From: JBFMFH01 sp964481395
Lineage (GTDB): Bacteria; Acidobacteriota; Vicinamibacteria; Vicinamibacterales; JAKQTR01
Direction of reading: 5' to 3'
Assembly (NCBI GenBank): GCA_964481395.1
Contig: CAYZYG010000007.1
Location: 1-64,000 of the forward strand
DNA length: 64,000 bases
Part shown: positions 11,394 through 20,352 of the stretch, piece after piece
Position numbering within the stretch: position 1 is the stretch's first letter
Layout of the letters: every line of letters starts with the position of its first letter
Program-made: the position numbers and the translations under genes
The notes under the pieces: generated by a model
Databases searched by the model: none
What the model was told of the DNA's origin: nothing
Seen by the model: the letters and a program-made list of their open reading frames with translations, nothing else

Positions 11394-14300
11394 ATGCGCC
11401 GTTCCATCCAGTCGTCGTTTGTCGTGGTCCTCGTCGCCGCGACCGCTGCCGGCGCGCTGTCGGCACCGTTCGCCGCCCGTGAACGGGCGGAGGGGCAATC
11501 GCCCACCCCCGCCCCCGTCCGCGTCTGGCAGGACACGGTGATGATCCCGACCTACGAGGAAGGCCTGCCCGATCCGAACCCGCCCTTCGATCTGTTCCAG
11601 CAGGGCAGCTTCCTCAACTACCCCTACACGTTGCGCCACAACCTGACGGACCGGCGGATCGAGAAGCGCTGGCGCGCGCTGTGGATCGAGAACGAATTTC
11701 TCAAGTGCCTGGTGCTGCCGGACCTTGGGGGCCATCTCTACGGCTGCACCGACAAACGGAACGGCCAGGAGATGTTCTACGCCAATCCGTCCATCAAGCC
11801 GGCGCGCATCGCGTACCGAGGCACCTGGGCGGCCTTCGGCATCGAGTTCAACTTCCCTGTGTCGCACAACTGGATGACGATGTCGCCGGTCGATTTCGCG
11901 ACGACGACCGGCGAGGACGGCAGCGCGTCGGTGTGGGTCGGGAACGTCGATCGCCCGTACGGCATGCAGTGGCGCGTCCAGCTGACCCTCAGGCCCGGCC
12001 GCGCCGTGCTCGAGCAGCACACGACGCTCTACAACCAGGCCGACACGCGCCACCGCTTCTACTGGTGGACCAACGCGGGCGTCCAGGTCTGGGACGACAC
12101 GAGAATCCTGTACCCGATGGAATACACGGCCTCGCACGGGTTCACGTTCATCGACACGTGGCCCATCGATGCCGCCGGCCACGACCTCAGCCTCGTCGGC
12201 AACCACAAGTACGGTCCCGTCTCGCGCTTCAGCCACGGCAGCCGCGAGCCGTACATGGCCGTCTATCACCCGAAGACGAAGTCCGGCGTCGTGCACTACT
12301 CGTCGCCTACCGACCTGCCGTCCAAGAAAGTATGGTCGTGGAGCAGCGACGCCGACGGGCTCGACTGGCGGCGGGCGCTCTCCGACAACGACAGCGCGTA
12401 CGTCGAGATTCAGGCAGGGCTGTTCCGCAACCAGGAGACATACGGGTTCCTCGAGCCGGAGCAGGCTATCCACTTCAGCGAGTACTGGGTGCCGATGCTC
12501 GACCTTGGCGGCCTGACCCGGGCCAACACCGACGTCCTCCTGTCGCTGGCACGGACGAACGAGAAGCCTGGCCTGGCCGCGCTCGATCTGGCGATCAACG
12601 TGACACGGCCGATGCCCGGCGCGACGCTCAGCATCGCCGATGGTGTCCGGCAGGCCGTGCGCGAACAGGCCGACCTGTCGGCCGCCGCGACGTTCCGGCG
12701 ACGCTATCCCGGCCAGTTGTCCGCGGGCGTCTACACCGTGACGGTGACCGACGCCGACGGCGTGGAGGTGATGCGCCATACCGAGGGCACGTACGACTTC
12801 GCCGGGCGTGGCACGCCCCGCGGCGGGCCGCAGTCGGCCCCGCGCGTCGTGCCTCCGTCGAAGCGCACCGATGGTGACTACCTGGAGATGGGGACCGACC
12901 AGGAGATGAACGGACGGTACCTCGGCGCGCTCTCGACGTATCAGGAAGGCCTCGCGCGCTATCCGGAGTCCCTTGGGCTCGCCCGGGCGGCCGGTCGGCT
13001 GATGGTGGTGCTGAAGCAGTACGAGGCCGCCGTCCCGCTGCTCACCCGCGCGCTGTCACGGGTCAGCCACGACCGCGAAATGGCGTACTACCTGGGCTTG
13101 GCCCAGCAGTTCCTGGGCCGCATGCAGCAAGCCCGGCTGGCCTGGGAGTCGACGCAGCAGTACGGCCCGCACCGGCCGGCCGCTCTCTATCAGCTCGCGG
13201 CCACGGCCGCGCGGGCAGGCTCGCACACCGAGGCGCTCGCGCTCCTCGGCGAGGCCGCGGCGGGCGGGGCCGACATGGTTCGGGCTTGGGCGATGCAGGC
13301 AGCTCTGTTGCGTCAGGCCGGGCGACGTGACGACGCCGCCCGGCGGCTGGCGGTCTGGCGGCGGATCGATCCGACCAGCGTGGCGCTCCGCTACGAGGCG
13401 GTCAAGTCGGGCGGATCCGACGAGGCGCTCTGGGCCCATCTGGCGGCGGATCCCGAGCGCATTCTCGAACTGGTCACCGAGTACATGCGCTTCGGTCTCG
13501 ACGGCGACGCCCTCCAACTGCTGTCGCGGTCGTACCCGAGCGGACCTGACGTCGTCAGTGAACCGGGTTCGCCGCGGCCGGAGTCGTATCCGCTCCTGGC
13601 GTACTTCCGGGGTTTCGTGACCTACCGCACCGGCGGCGACGGTGCCGCCCACTACCAGGCGGCCTCGGCGATGCCGACGACTTATGTGTTCCCTCATCGC
13701 CCGGAGACGCTGGCTGTGCTGAACGACGTCGTGACCAGGGATCCCAGGGACGCGACGGCGTGGTTCCTACTGGGGTCTGTGAGGCTGTCGGGGGGCATGG
13801 TCGAGGCGGCGATGAGGGCGTGGGAAGAGGCGCGGGCCTTGCGGCCAGGCATCCCGACGCTTCACCGCAACATGGGCTACGCGCAACTGGCGGCGGGCAA
13901 GATCGAAGAGGCCATCGCGCTGTTCGAGGAAGGCACGAGGCACGATGGCGGCAACATCGGGGTGTATACGGGTCTTGAAGAAGCCTTGAGCCGCGCAAGC
14001 CGGCCCGCGGCCGATCGGGCGCGCGCGCTCCTGAGCTATCCCGATCAACGATCCCTTCCTGCGGCGCTGGTCTACAAGCTCGCTCTCGCCCTGGCGGAAG
14101 ACGGCCGCTTCGACGCAGCCGAGCAGCAGTTCCAAGGCCGTTTCTTCCCGAGGCAGGAGGGCGGCATCAACGTGCGGCAAATCTGGCTCGAGGTGCGGGC
14201 GCGCCGGGCGGCCGCCCGCGCGTCCGCCGGAGACTGCCGGCAGGCCCTTGACATCGTCGCTCGCCTCACTGCGCCGGTTCCGGGGCTGGTGTTCACGAAC

Positions 14301-17300
14301 GACGGCCTCGAACCGTTCCTGACCAGACCGGCTCTGGCCGATCTGGTCGGGCGCACGCGCACCTCGTGCGGCGCGGCACCCGCCGTGGCCGATGCCGACG
14401 TGCGCTACGGCATCGGATCCTGGGACGCCGAGACGTTCGGCAATCACCGCGTCGTGCTTCGCGTGACGGCCGCCGCGCCGGCCGTGCTGGCGAGCATGCC
14501 GTGGCGCAGGTGGGACCAGCAACCCGAACGCACGCACCTGGTGGTTGTCGAGGGTCGGACGGGCGGGCAGGTGCTCAACGTGGCGCGTCTCTCGATCACG
14601 CGCGAGCGCGGGGACATCGCGTTCGAGGCGCCATCGGCCGGCGACTACTACGTGTACTACCTGCCGAACGTCATGTCCGGCCGCGTGAACTACCCGACGG
14701 TGACGTATCCACCGCCCGAGAACACGGCGGACCGCGACTGGCTGGAGGCCCATGGGCTGACCGAGGCGGCCCGTGCCTCCGAAGGCTGGCAGAGACTTCC
14801 GAGCGCAACCGTCGTGGAGATGCAGGCGGTTGAGCCGCTGCACAGCTTCTTCCCGATGCAGGTGATCGCGACGCGCGACGAGGTCGCGGCGCTGCTGGAA
14901 CAGCACCCCTCCGCGCCCTTCCTGGTGTTTCCGGAGGACCGCACGAACCCGATCAAGATGCCAGCCGACCTGCCGTTGCGATGGGTCCGCCGCGGCGCGA
15001 ACGGCCCGGTCATCGGCGAGGCGCTGCGGGGGGAGTTCTACGCGTTCCAGTTGGGCGTGTTCGCGGCGCGCCAGGATCTGCAGGACGTGACGGTCCGGTT
15101 CGGGGATCTGTCCCGCGGCGGCGGAGGTTCGATTCCGGCGTCCGCGTTCAGGTGTTTCAACCTCGGCGGCGTAGACCCGGCGGCGCGGCCCTTCACCCGC
15201 CGCGTCGACGTCAAGAAGGGGGCGGTGCAGGCCCTCTGGTGCGGCATGCAGGTGGCGGAATCCGCCAGAGCCGGTGAGTACGCGGGCAGGTTGACGCTCG
15301 CGGCGCAGGGACTCCCGCCTACGGACGTACCGGTGCGGATTCGTGTAGGCCGCGCGACGATCGCGGCGCACGGCGACGACGAGCCGTGGCGGCTGTCGAG
15401 GCTCCGCTGGCTCGATTCGACGCTCGCCGTCGACGATGACGTGGTGAAGCCGTACACGCCCGTTGTCGTGGCGGGTCGCACGGTCAGCGTCCTCGGCCGG
15501 TCGGTGACCCTCGACGACCTGGGGTTCCCGTCGCGCATCGAGAGCCGGTTCGCCGTGGAGATGACGCACCTCGTCGATGCGCCGCGGCAGGTGCTGTCGG
15601 CGCCGTTGGCCATCGTGGTCCGGCAGGCGGGTGGTGAAGCTGCCGCCTGGACGGCCGGGGCGTTGACCTTCACGAAGCGCGCGCCCGGCGCCGCTGCCTG
15701 GAAGGGCAGCGCGGCATCCGGAGCGCTCGGCCTCGAGACGAGCGCCCAGATGGACTTCGACGGCAACATCGAATACACGGTGAGGCTCTCAGCCCGCGAG
15801 GAGGCGAACCTCGATGACGTCCGGCTCGAGATCCCGGTTGCCGCCGACGTGGCCCGCTACCTGATGGGGCTCGGCTTCAAGGGCGGCAGGCGACCGGCGT
15901 CCTTCGAGTGGAAGTGGGACGTCAAGAACAACCAGGACTCGGCCTGGATCGGAGACGTCAACGCCGGCCTGCAGTTCACGCTGAAGGACGACAGGTACGT
16001 CCGGCCGCTCAACACGAACTTCTACACGCTCAAGCCGCTGGTGATGCCGGCGTCCTGGCACAACGGCGGACAGGGGGGATGCCGGTTCGAGGAGCGGGAT
16101 GCGTCGACGTACCTCGTGTCGTGCTTCTCGGGAACGAGGACGCTCGCGAAGGGCGACGCCCTGTTCTTCAACTTCCGCCTCCTGCTGACGCCATTCAAGC
16201 CCATCGACACGAAGGCGCAGTTCTCCACGCGCTTCGTCCACGCGTTCAAGCCGGTGGACGACGTGGTCAACACCGGGGCCACGGTCGTCAACGTCCACCA
16301 CGCCAACCCGATCAACCCGTACATCAACTACCCGTTCTTCAGGCCGGCCGAGATGAAGGCGTATGTCGACGAGGCGCACCGGCAGGGGCTGCGGGTCAAG
16401 ATCTACTACACCGTGCGCGAGCTGGCGAACCGGGCGCCCGAGGTGTTCGCGCTGCGCAGCCTCGGTGACGTGTTCGCGCCGGGGCCGGGGGGTGGGTACT
16501 CCTGGCTTCAGGAGCATCTCGGGTCCGATTACATCGCCGCCTGGTTCGTGCCGGACCTGAAAGACGCGGCCATCGTCAACAGCGGGGTCTCGCGGTGGCA
16601 CAATTTCTACGTCGAGGGCCTCGACTGGCTGGCGCGGACCGTGGGCATCGACGGTCTCTATATCGACGACGTGGCCTTCGACCGGCTGACGATGAAGCGC
16701 GTGCGCAAGGTGCTCGATCGGCACCGGCCCGACGCGCTGATCGACCTGCATTCGGCGAACCAGTACAACGTGCGGGATGGGTTTGCGAGCAGCGCGAATC
16801 TGTACCTCGAACATCTTCCGTATCTGAACCGGCTGTGGTTCGGCGAGTATTTCGACTACGACTCGCAGCCGGACTACTGGCTGACCGAGATCTCCGGCAT
16901 CCCGTTCGGCCTGATGGGGGAGATGCTCGAGAAGGGCGGGAACCCGTGGCGCGGGATGCTCTTCGGGATGACGGGACGCCTGCCGTGGTCGGGCGACCCG
17001 CGACCGCTCTGGAAGGCCTGGGACGAGTTCGGCCTGGCCGACAGCCGGATGATCGGCTTCTGGGTGCCGGACCATCCCGTGCAGACAGGTCGGGAAGACG
17101 TGCTCGCGACGGCGTACGTGCGCGACGGGCGTGCGCTGATCGCGGTTGCGGGATGGACCAGGGAACCCGTCGACGTGACGCTGACGATCGACTGGAAGGC
17201 GCTGGGCCTCGATCCGAGGTCGGTGACGCTGACGGCACCGGGCATCACCGGTTTCCAGGAGGGCCGATCGTTCGCCGCGTCCGGACCAATCCCGATCGAG

Positions 17301-17333
17301 CCCGGTCGAGGCTGGCTGCTCGTGGTGAAATAG
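11394..17333 (+). CDS. Giant DUF5107-TPR-glycoside-hydrolase-like secreted protein
   Basis: This 1979-residue protein has three parts. After a signal-like N-terminus (residues 1-30), residues ~45-400 match DUF5107, a galactose-mutarotase-like beta-sandwich. Residues ~510-920 are tetratricopeptide repeats. From ~1000 a beta-rich region leads into a large C-terminal part (about 1200-1979) resembling the glycoside-hydrolase-like DUF6067 family, with a TIM-barrel stretch including GIDGLYIDD near residues 1750-1757, where the paired acids are candidates for catalysis. It probably processes a complex glycan at the cell envelope, but the substrate is unknown. The ATG at 11394 is chosen for the signal sequence; an upstream GTG at 11217 lies inside the terminator hairpin. 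No frameshift or stop breaks the 6 kb. Confidence 0.75.
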   Translation: MRRSIQSSFVVVLVAATAAGALSAPFAARERAEGQSPTPAPVRVWQDTVMIPTYEEGLPDPNPPFDLFQQGSFLNYPYTLRHNLTDRRIEKRWRALWIENEFLKCLVLPDLGGHLYGCTDKRNGQEMFYANPSIKPARIAYRGTWAAFGIEFNFPVSHNWMTMSPVDFATTTGEDGSASVWVGNVDRPYGMQWRVQLTLRPGRAVLEQHTTLYNQADTRHRFYWWTNAGVQVWDDTRILYPMEYTASHGFTFIDTWPIDAAGHDLSLVGNHKYGPVSRFSHGSREPYMAVYHPKTKSGVVHYSSPTDLPSKKVWSWSSDADGLDWRRALSDNDSAYVEIQAGLFRNQETYGFLEPEQAIHFSEYWVPMLDLGGLTRANTDVLLSLARTNEKPGLAALDLAINVTRPMPGATLSIADGVRQAVREQADLSAAATFRRRYPGQLSAGVYTVTVTDADGVEVMRHTEGTYDFAGRGTPRGGPQSAPRVVPPSKRTDGDYLEMGTDQEMNGRYLGALSTYQEGLARYPESLGLARAAGRLMVVLKQYEAAVPLLTRALSRVSHDREMAYYLGLAQQFLGRMQQARLAWESTQQYGPHRPAALYQLAATAARAGSHTEALALLGEAAAGGADMVRAWAMQAALLRQAGRRDDAARRLAVWRRIDPTSVALRYEAVKSGGSDEALWAHLAADPERILELVTEYMRFGLDGDALQLLSRSYPSGPDVVSEPGSPRPESYPLLAYFRGFVTYRTGGDGAAHYQAASAMPTTYVFPHRPETLAVLNDVVTRDPRDATAWFLLGSVRLSGGMVEAAMRAWEEARALRPGIPTLHRNMGYAQLAAGKIEEAIALFEEGTRHDGGNIGVYTGLEEALSRASRPAADRARALLSYPDQRSLPAALVYKLALALAEDGRFDAAEQQFQGRFFPRQEGGINVRQIWLEVRARRAAARASAGDCRQALDIVARLTAPVPGLVFTNDGLEPFLTRPALADLVGRTRTSCGAAPAVADADVRYGIGSWDAETFGNHRVVLRVTAAAPAVLASMPWRRWDQQPERTHLVVVEGRTGGQVLNVARLSITRERGDIAFEAPSAGDYYVYYLPNVMSGRVNYPTVTYPPPENTADRDWLEAHGLTEAARASEGWQRLPSATVVEMQAVEPLHSFFPMQVIATRDEVAALLEQHPSAPFLVFPEDRTNPIKMPADLPLRWVRRGANGPVIGEALRGEFYAFQLGVFAARQDLQDVTVRFGDLSRGGGGSIPASAFRCFNLGGVDPAARPFTRRVDVKKGAVQALWCGMQVAESARAGEYAGRLTLAAQGLPPTDVPVRIRVGRATIAAHGDDEPWRLSRLRWLDSTLAVDDDVVKPYTPVVVAGRTVSVLGRSVTLDDLGFPSRIESRFAVEMTHLVDAPRQVLSAPLAIVVRQAGGEAAAWTAGALTFTKRAPGAAAWKGSAASGALGLETSAQMDFDGNIEYTVRLSAREEANLDDVRLEIPVAADVARYLMGLGFKGGRRPASFEWKWDVKNNQDSAWIGDVNAGLQFTLKDDRYVRPLNTNFYTLKPLVMPASWHNGGQGGCRFEERDASTYLVSCFSGTRTLAKGDALFFNFRLLLTPFKPIDTKAQFSTRFVHAFKPVDDVVNTGATVVNVHHANPINPYINYPFFRPAEMKAYVDEAHRQGLRVKIYYTVRELANRAPEVFALRSLGDVFAPGPGGGYSWLQEHLGSDYIAAWFVPDLKDAAIVNSGVSRWHNFYVEGLDWLARTVGIDGLYIDDVAFDRLTMKRVRKVLDRHRPDALIDLHSANQYNVRDGFASSANLYLEHLPYLNRLWFGEYFDYDSQPDYWLTEISGIPFGLMGEMLEKGGNPWRGMLFGMTGRLPWSGDPRPLWKAWDEFGLADSRMIGFWVPDHPVQTGREDVLATAYVRDGRALIAVAGWTREPVDVTLTIDWKALGLDPRSVTLTAPGITGFQEGRSFAASGPIPIEPGRGWLLVVK

Positions 17334-17340
17334 ACTGAGC

Positions 17341-17358
17341 GCCGTCTCTTTCGACGGC
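17341..17358 (+). terminator. Short hairpin after the giant gene
   Basis: GCCGTC-TCTTTC-GACGGC forms a 6-bp stem in the 43-bp gap before the VOC gene. It is weak and may only attenuate. Confidence 0.4.
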
Positions 17359-17376
17359 TGACTGAGGTGCCCTCTG

Positions 17377-17751
17377 ATGATTAGTGGCGTCCATCAAGTA
17401 GCCATCACCGTGAGCGACCTGGACCAGGCCATCGCGTACTACCGGGACGTGCTGGGCCTTCACCTGCTGTTCCAGGCCCCGCCCGGGCTCGCGTTCTTTC
17501 AGTGCGGCGACACGCGGCTCATGCTGAGCGCGGTACCCGAGCCCGACCCGATGCGCCGCATGGTGCTCTACTACGGGGTGGGTGAGATCAAGGCGGCGGT
17601 CGAGCACCTCCGCACCCACGGCGCGGTCATCCGGCAGGAACCGCAGATGATCGCCCGCATGGGCAACCGCGAAGTGTGGCTGGCCGTCAGCGAGGACCCC
17701 GACGGCCACGTCGTCGGGCTGATGAGCGAGGTCGTCAACGCCGGCACGTGA
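17377..17751 (+). CDS. VOC (glyoxalase/bleomycin-resistance fold) protein
   Basis: This 124-residue protein is a single vicinal-oxygen-chelate unit: an N-terminal strand with H6 (GVHQVAI), the typical LDQAIAYYRDVLGL helix, and a C-terminal strand VWLAVSEDPDGHVVGLM supplying a possible metal-binding glutamate. Family members include glyoxalases, dioxygenases and resistance proteins; the substrate cannot be read from the sequence. GAGGTG precedes the ATG. It follows the giant gene by 43 bases in the same direction. Confidence 0.78.
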   Translation: MISGVHQVAITVSDLDQAIAYYRDVLGLHLLFQAPPGLAFFQCGDTRLMLSAVPEPDPMRRMVLYYGVGEIKAAVEHLRTHGAVIRQEPQMIARMGNREVWLAVSEDPDGHVVGLMSEVVNAGT

Positions 17752-17797
17752 TCCCGCGGTCGCGGCTCCGATTCGCGAGGCGCTGACCCGCGTCGTC

Positions 17798-17827
17798 TTG
17801 CGCGTGGCGGACGGCAGCCGGTAGCAT
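17798..17827 (+). promoter_or_regulatory. Possible promoter of the fused E1 gene
   Basis: TTGCGC and TAGCAT are 18 bases apart and end seven bases before the start codon at 17834. If used, the transcript would be nearly leaderless, which fits the absence of a clear Shine-Dalgarno sequence. Confidence 0.4.
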
Positions 17828-17833
17828 GGCTTC

Positions 17834-20317
17834 ATGCCTGCAGGGGACCCGTCCTCCCGGCCGGCCGACCTGGCTGGCCGCTTCGGCGCGTTCGTCGCCG
17901 AGCGCTATCCCTTCGCCTTGCGCCTCGCCCTCGAGGCACTTGACGCGGCGTCCGGCGGATCGCTTCCAAGCGGAGGTGACAGTCTCGACGCTCTGAGGAC
18001 GGCCCTCCGCCGCGAACTTCGTGCGCGTGTCGACGGCGCCGCCGGTCGGGCCCTGGCCGATGCGACGCCCGGCATCGCCGCTGCGGAGCGCCTGCGCCTG
18101 GCGCTGGACGACTTGGCCGATGCCTGCGACGGGTTCTTCGAGCGCGAGACCCTCGCTCGATCCCTGACCACCGATGAGCGCATCGAGATCCTGCGCGGGA
18201 TGATCCTCACCCGGGCGACGGACAACCGGCTGAAATCCCTGTTCACCGGCGGGGAAGTCCGCTACGGCTCGGCGTCGTTCCAGGGAAAGGGATTCCGCTC
18301 GCTCGGGCAGGAAGCCATCTACGCCGCCGGCATCCGGCTGCGGCGAGGCGCGGCCCACCGCGGCCCCGACGGTTCCTGGCGAGGCGACGTCGTCTCCCCG
18401 ATGATCCGGGACCTGGGTCTCGCCCTGGCGATGCGGCCGGAGCCGGCCACGGTTCGGATGGTGCTTTCGGCGCAGATGGCCAAGGCCGGCCCGCCGATGC
18501 ACGGCAAGGACCTGCACATCGGTGACCTCGACTGGGGCATCTTCCCGCCCGCGGCGCCGCTCGTCGTTCCGACGATGAGCGTCGTCGGGATGGCGATGGC
18601 GTTCGCACGTGACCGTTCGGGGCGCGTCGCCGTGTCGCTCGTGGGCGAGGGCACGACCTCTCTGGGGGAGTGGCACGAGGCGATCAACCTGGCTGCGGTC
18701 CGCAAGCTGCCCGTCGTGTTTTGCGTGCAGAACAACCAGACTGCGCTGTCGACGCCGACGTCGGATCAGTTCGCGGCGCGCGTCCTCGCCGACAAGGGCG
18801 TCGGCTACGGCGTGCCGGGTCTGACCCTCGACGGGACGGATCCGGACGAGATCGCCGCGGCATTCGCGTGGGCCGTGTCGCGCGCGCGCACCGGCCTCGG
18901 CCCGACGCTGCTCGAAGTGGTCTGCATGCGGATGTGCGGCCACGCCCACCACGACGACATGCTGTACCTCGGGAAGGACGCCCAGCCCTCGTGGGACTAC
19001 CCGCCGCTGAGCGACGCCGGCTACGCGGACGCCGCCCGCTACGCGTTCTGGGCCCCTCGCGATCCCATCCGCCGGTACGCGGCCCGGCTGCAGGCGGAGG
19101 GGCTGATCCGGGCCGGAGAGGTCGAGACGTTCAAGCGCGAGGCCGAGGCACTGGTGGACGCCGAGGCGCGCCGGGTCATCGAGGCGCCGTGGCCGGACGC
19201 GGTCGACGCCGGCCGCGGCGTGCTGGCCGACGAGCCGCCCCGCAGGCGGATCGAGGTGCTGACGCGCGAGGCTCGTGATGCGCTGCAGTCCGTCGGGCCG
19301 CTGCCTCCCGTCGCCCCTGCGCCAGCGTTCGATCCGAAGGGCCAGACGTTCCTCGAAGCGGTCATGCGCGGAATCGGCGATGCCCTCGCGCGCGATTCCC
19401 GCGTGTTCGTGTTCGGGGAGGACGTCGGCGGCCGCTACGGCAACGCCTTCCTGCTGCTGCGGCCGCTCTTGCGGGCGTACGGCGACCGCATCATCAACGC
19501 GCCCGTCGCCGAAGCGGCCATCATTGGCGCGGCGGCCGGGGCCGCGATGGCCGGCCTGCGGCCGATCGCGGAGTTGCAGTTCAACGACTTCGTGGCGGGG
19601 GGCTTCAACCAGCTCGTCAACAACGCCGCGAAATCCCGATACCGCTTCGGCGCCGGCGTCCCCATGGTCCTTCGCATGCCCTGGGGCGGGCTGCGGCACG
19701 CGGGTCCGTATCACAGCCAGAACACCGAGGCCTGGTTCACGCGCACGCCTGGGCTGAAAGTCGTCGTCCCGTCCACGCCGCACGACGCGCGCGCCCTCAT
19801 GGCCAGCGCCGTGGCCGATCCCGATCCGGTGCTCTACTTCGAGCACATCGCCCTCTACCGCGATCCCCGGATCAGACAGGTGCTCGGCGACGGGCCACCT
19901 CCCCCTCTGGCCATCGGGCGGGCGGCCGTCAGGCGCCACGGTTCAGACCTCGTGATCCTCTCGTACGGGGCGTACGTCCACGTCGCCATTCGCGTGGCCG
20001 AGCGGTTAGCGGCGGACGGCATCGAGGCGACGGTCGTCGATCTGCGATGCCTGGCGCCGCTCGACCGCGATACGGTGATATCAGCCGTGTGCCACTGCAA
20101 CCGGGTCCTGATCGTGCACGAAGACTCGCGGACCGGCGGCGTGGGAGAGAGCCTGGCGGCCGTCATCCAGGAGGAGGCCTTCGAGACCCTCGACGCGCCC
20201 GTCCGCATCGTGGGCGCGCTGGACACGCCCGTCCCGTACTCGCCACCGCTGGAGGAGGCGTTCCTGCCCGGCGAGGATCTGATCGAACGCGAGGCTCGGC
20301 TGCTGGTGGGATACTAG
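17834..20317 (+). CDS. 2-oxoacid dehydrogenase E1, alpha and beta subunits fused
   Basis: This 827-residue protein joins both halves of a thiamine-diphosphate E1 component. The alpha half (about 130-450) has the ThDP motif from GEG near residue 272 (GEGTTSLGEW) to the paired Asn near 301 (FCVQNN). The beta half (about 505-827) begins QTFLEAVMRGIGDALARD and includes FGEDVGG near 527 and the transketolase C-terminal domain. It decarboxylates pyruvate or branched-chain 2-oxoacids and acylates the lipoyl E2, but no E2 or E3 gene is adjacent, so the substrate is open. An N-terminal extension of ~120 residues is helical and not part of the catalytic fold. Confidence 0.87.
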   Translation: MPAGDPSSRPADLAGRFGAFVAERYPFALRLALEALDAASGGSLPSGGDSLDALRTALRRELRARVDGAAGRALADATPGIAAAERLRLALDDLADACDGFFERETLARSLTTDERIEILRGMILTRATDNRLKSLFTGGEVRYGSASFQGKGFRSLGQEAIYAAGIRLRRGAAHRGPDGSWRGDVVSPMIRDLGLALAMRPEPATVRMVLSAQMAKAGPPMHGKDLHIGDLDWGIFPPAAPLVVPTMSVVGMAMAFARDRSGRVAVSLVGEGTTSLGEWHEAINLAAVRKLPVVFCVQNNQTALSTPTSDQFAARVLADKGVGYGVPGLTLDGTDPDEIAAAFAWAVSRARTGLGPTLLEVVCMRMCGHAHHDDMLYLGKDAQPSWDYPPLSDAGYADAARYAFWAPRDPIRRYAARLQAEGLIRAGEVETFKREAEALVDAEARRVIEAPWPDAVDAGRGVLADEPPRRRIEVLTREARDALQSVGPLPPVAPAPAFDPKGQTFLEAVMRGIGDALARDSRVFVFGEDVGGRYGNAFLLLRPLLRAYGDRIINAPVAEAAIIGAAAGAAMAGLRPIAELQFNDFVAGGFNQLVNNAAKSRYRFGAGVPMVLRMPWGGLRHAGPYHSQNTEAWFTRTPGLKVVVPSTPHDARALMASAVADPDPVLYFEHIALYRDPRIRQVLGDGPPPPLAIGRAAVRRHGSDLVILSYGAYVHVAIRVAERLAADGIEATVVDLRCLAPLDRDTVISAVCHCNRVLIVHEDSRTGGVGESLAAVIQEEAFETLDAPVRIVGALDTPVPYSPPLEEAFLPGEDLIEREARLLVGY

Positions 20318-20352
20318 CGAGGGATTCGGCGGTGGAGCGGAGGAGGCTTTCG

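Noticed and set aside
10308..12779. 823-codon minus-strand open frame
   Set aside because: Antisense to two well-supported genes and crossing a terminator hairpin; no domain or start signal.
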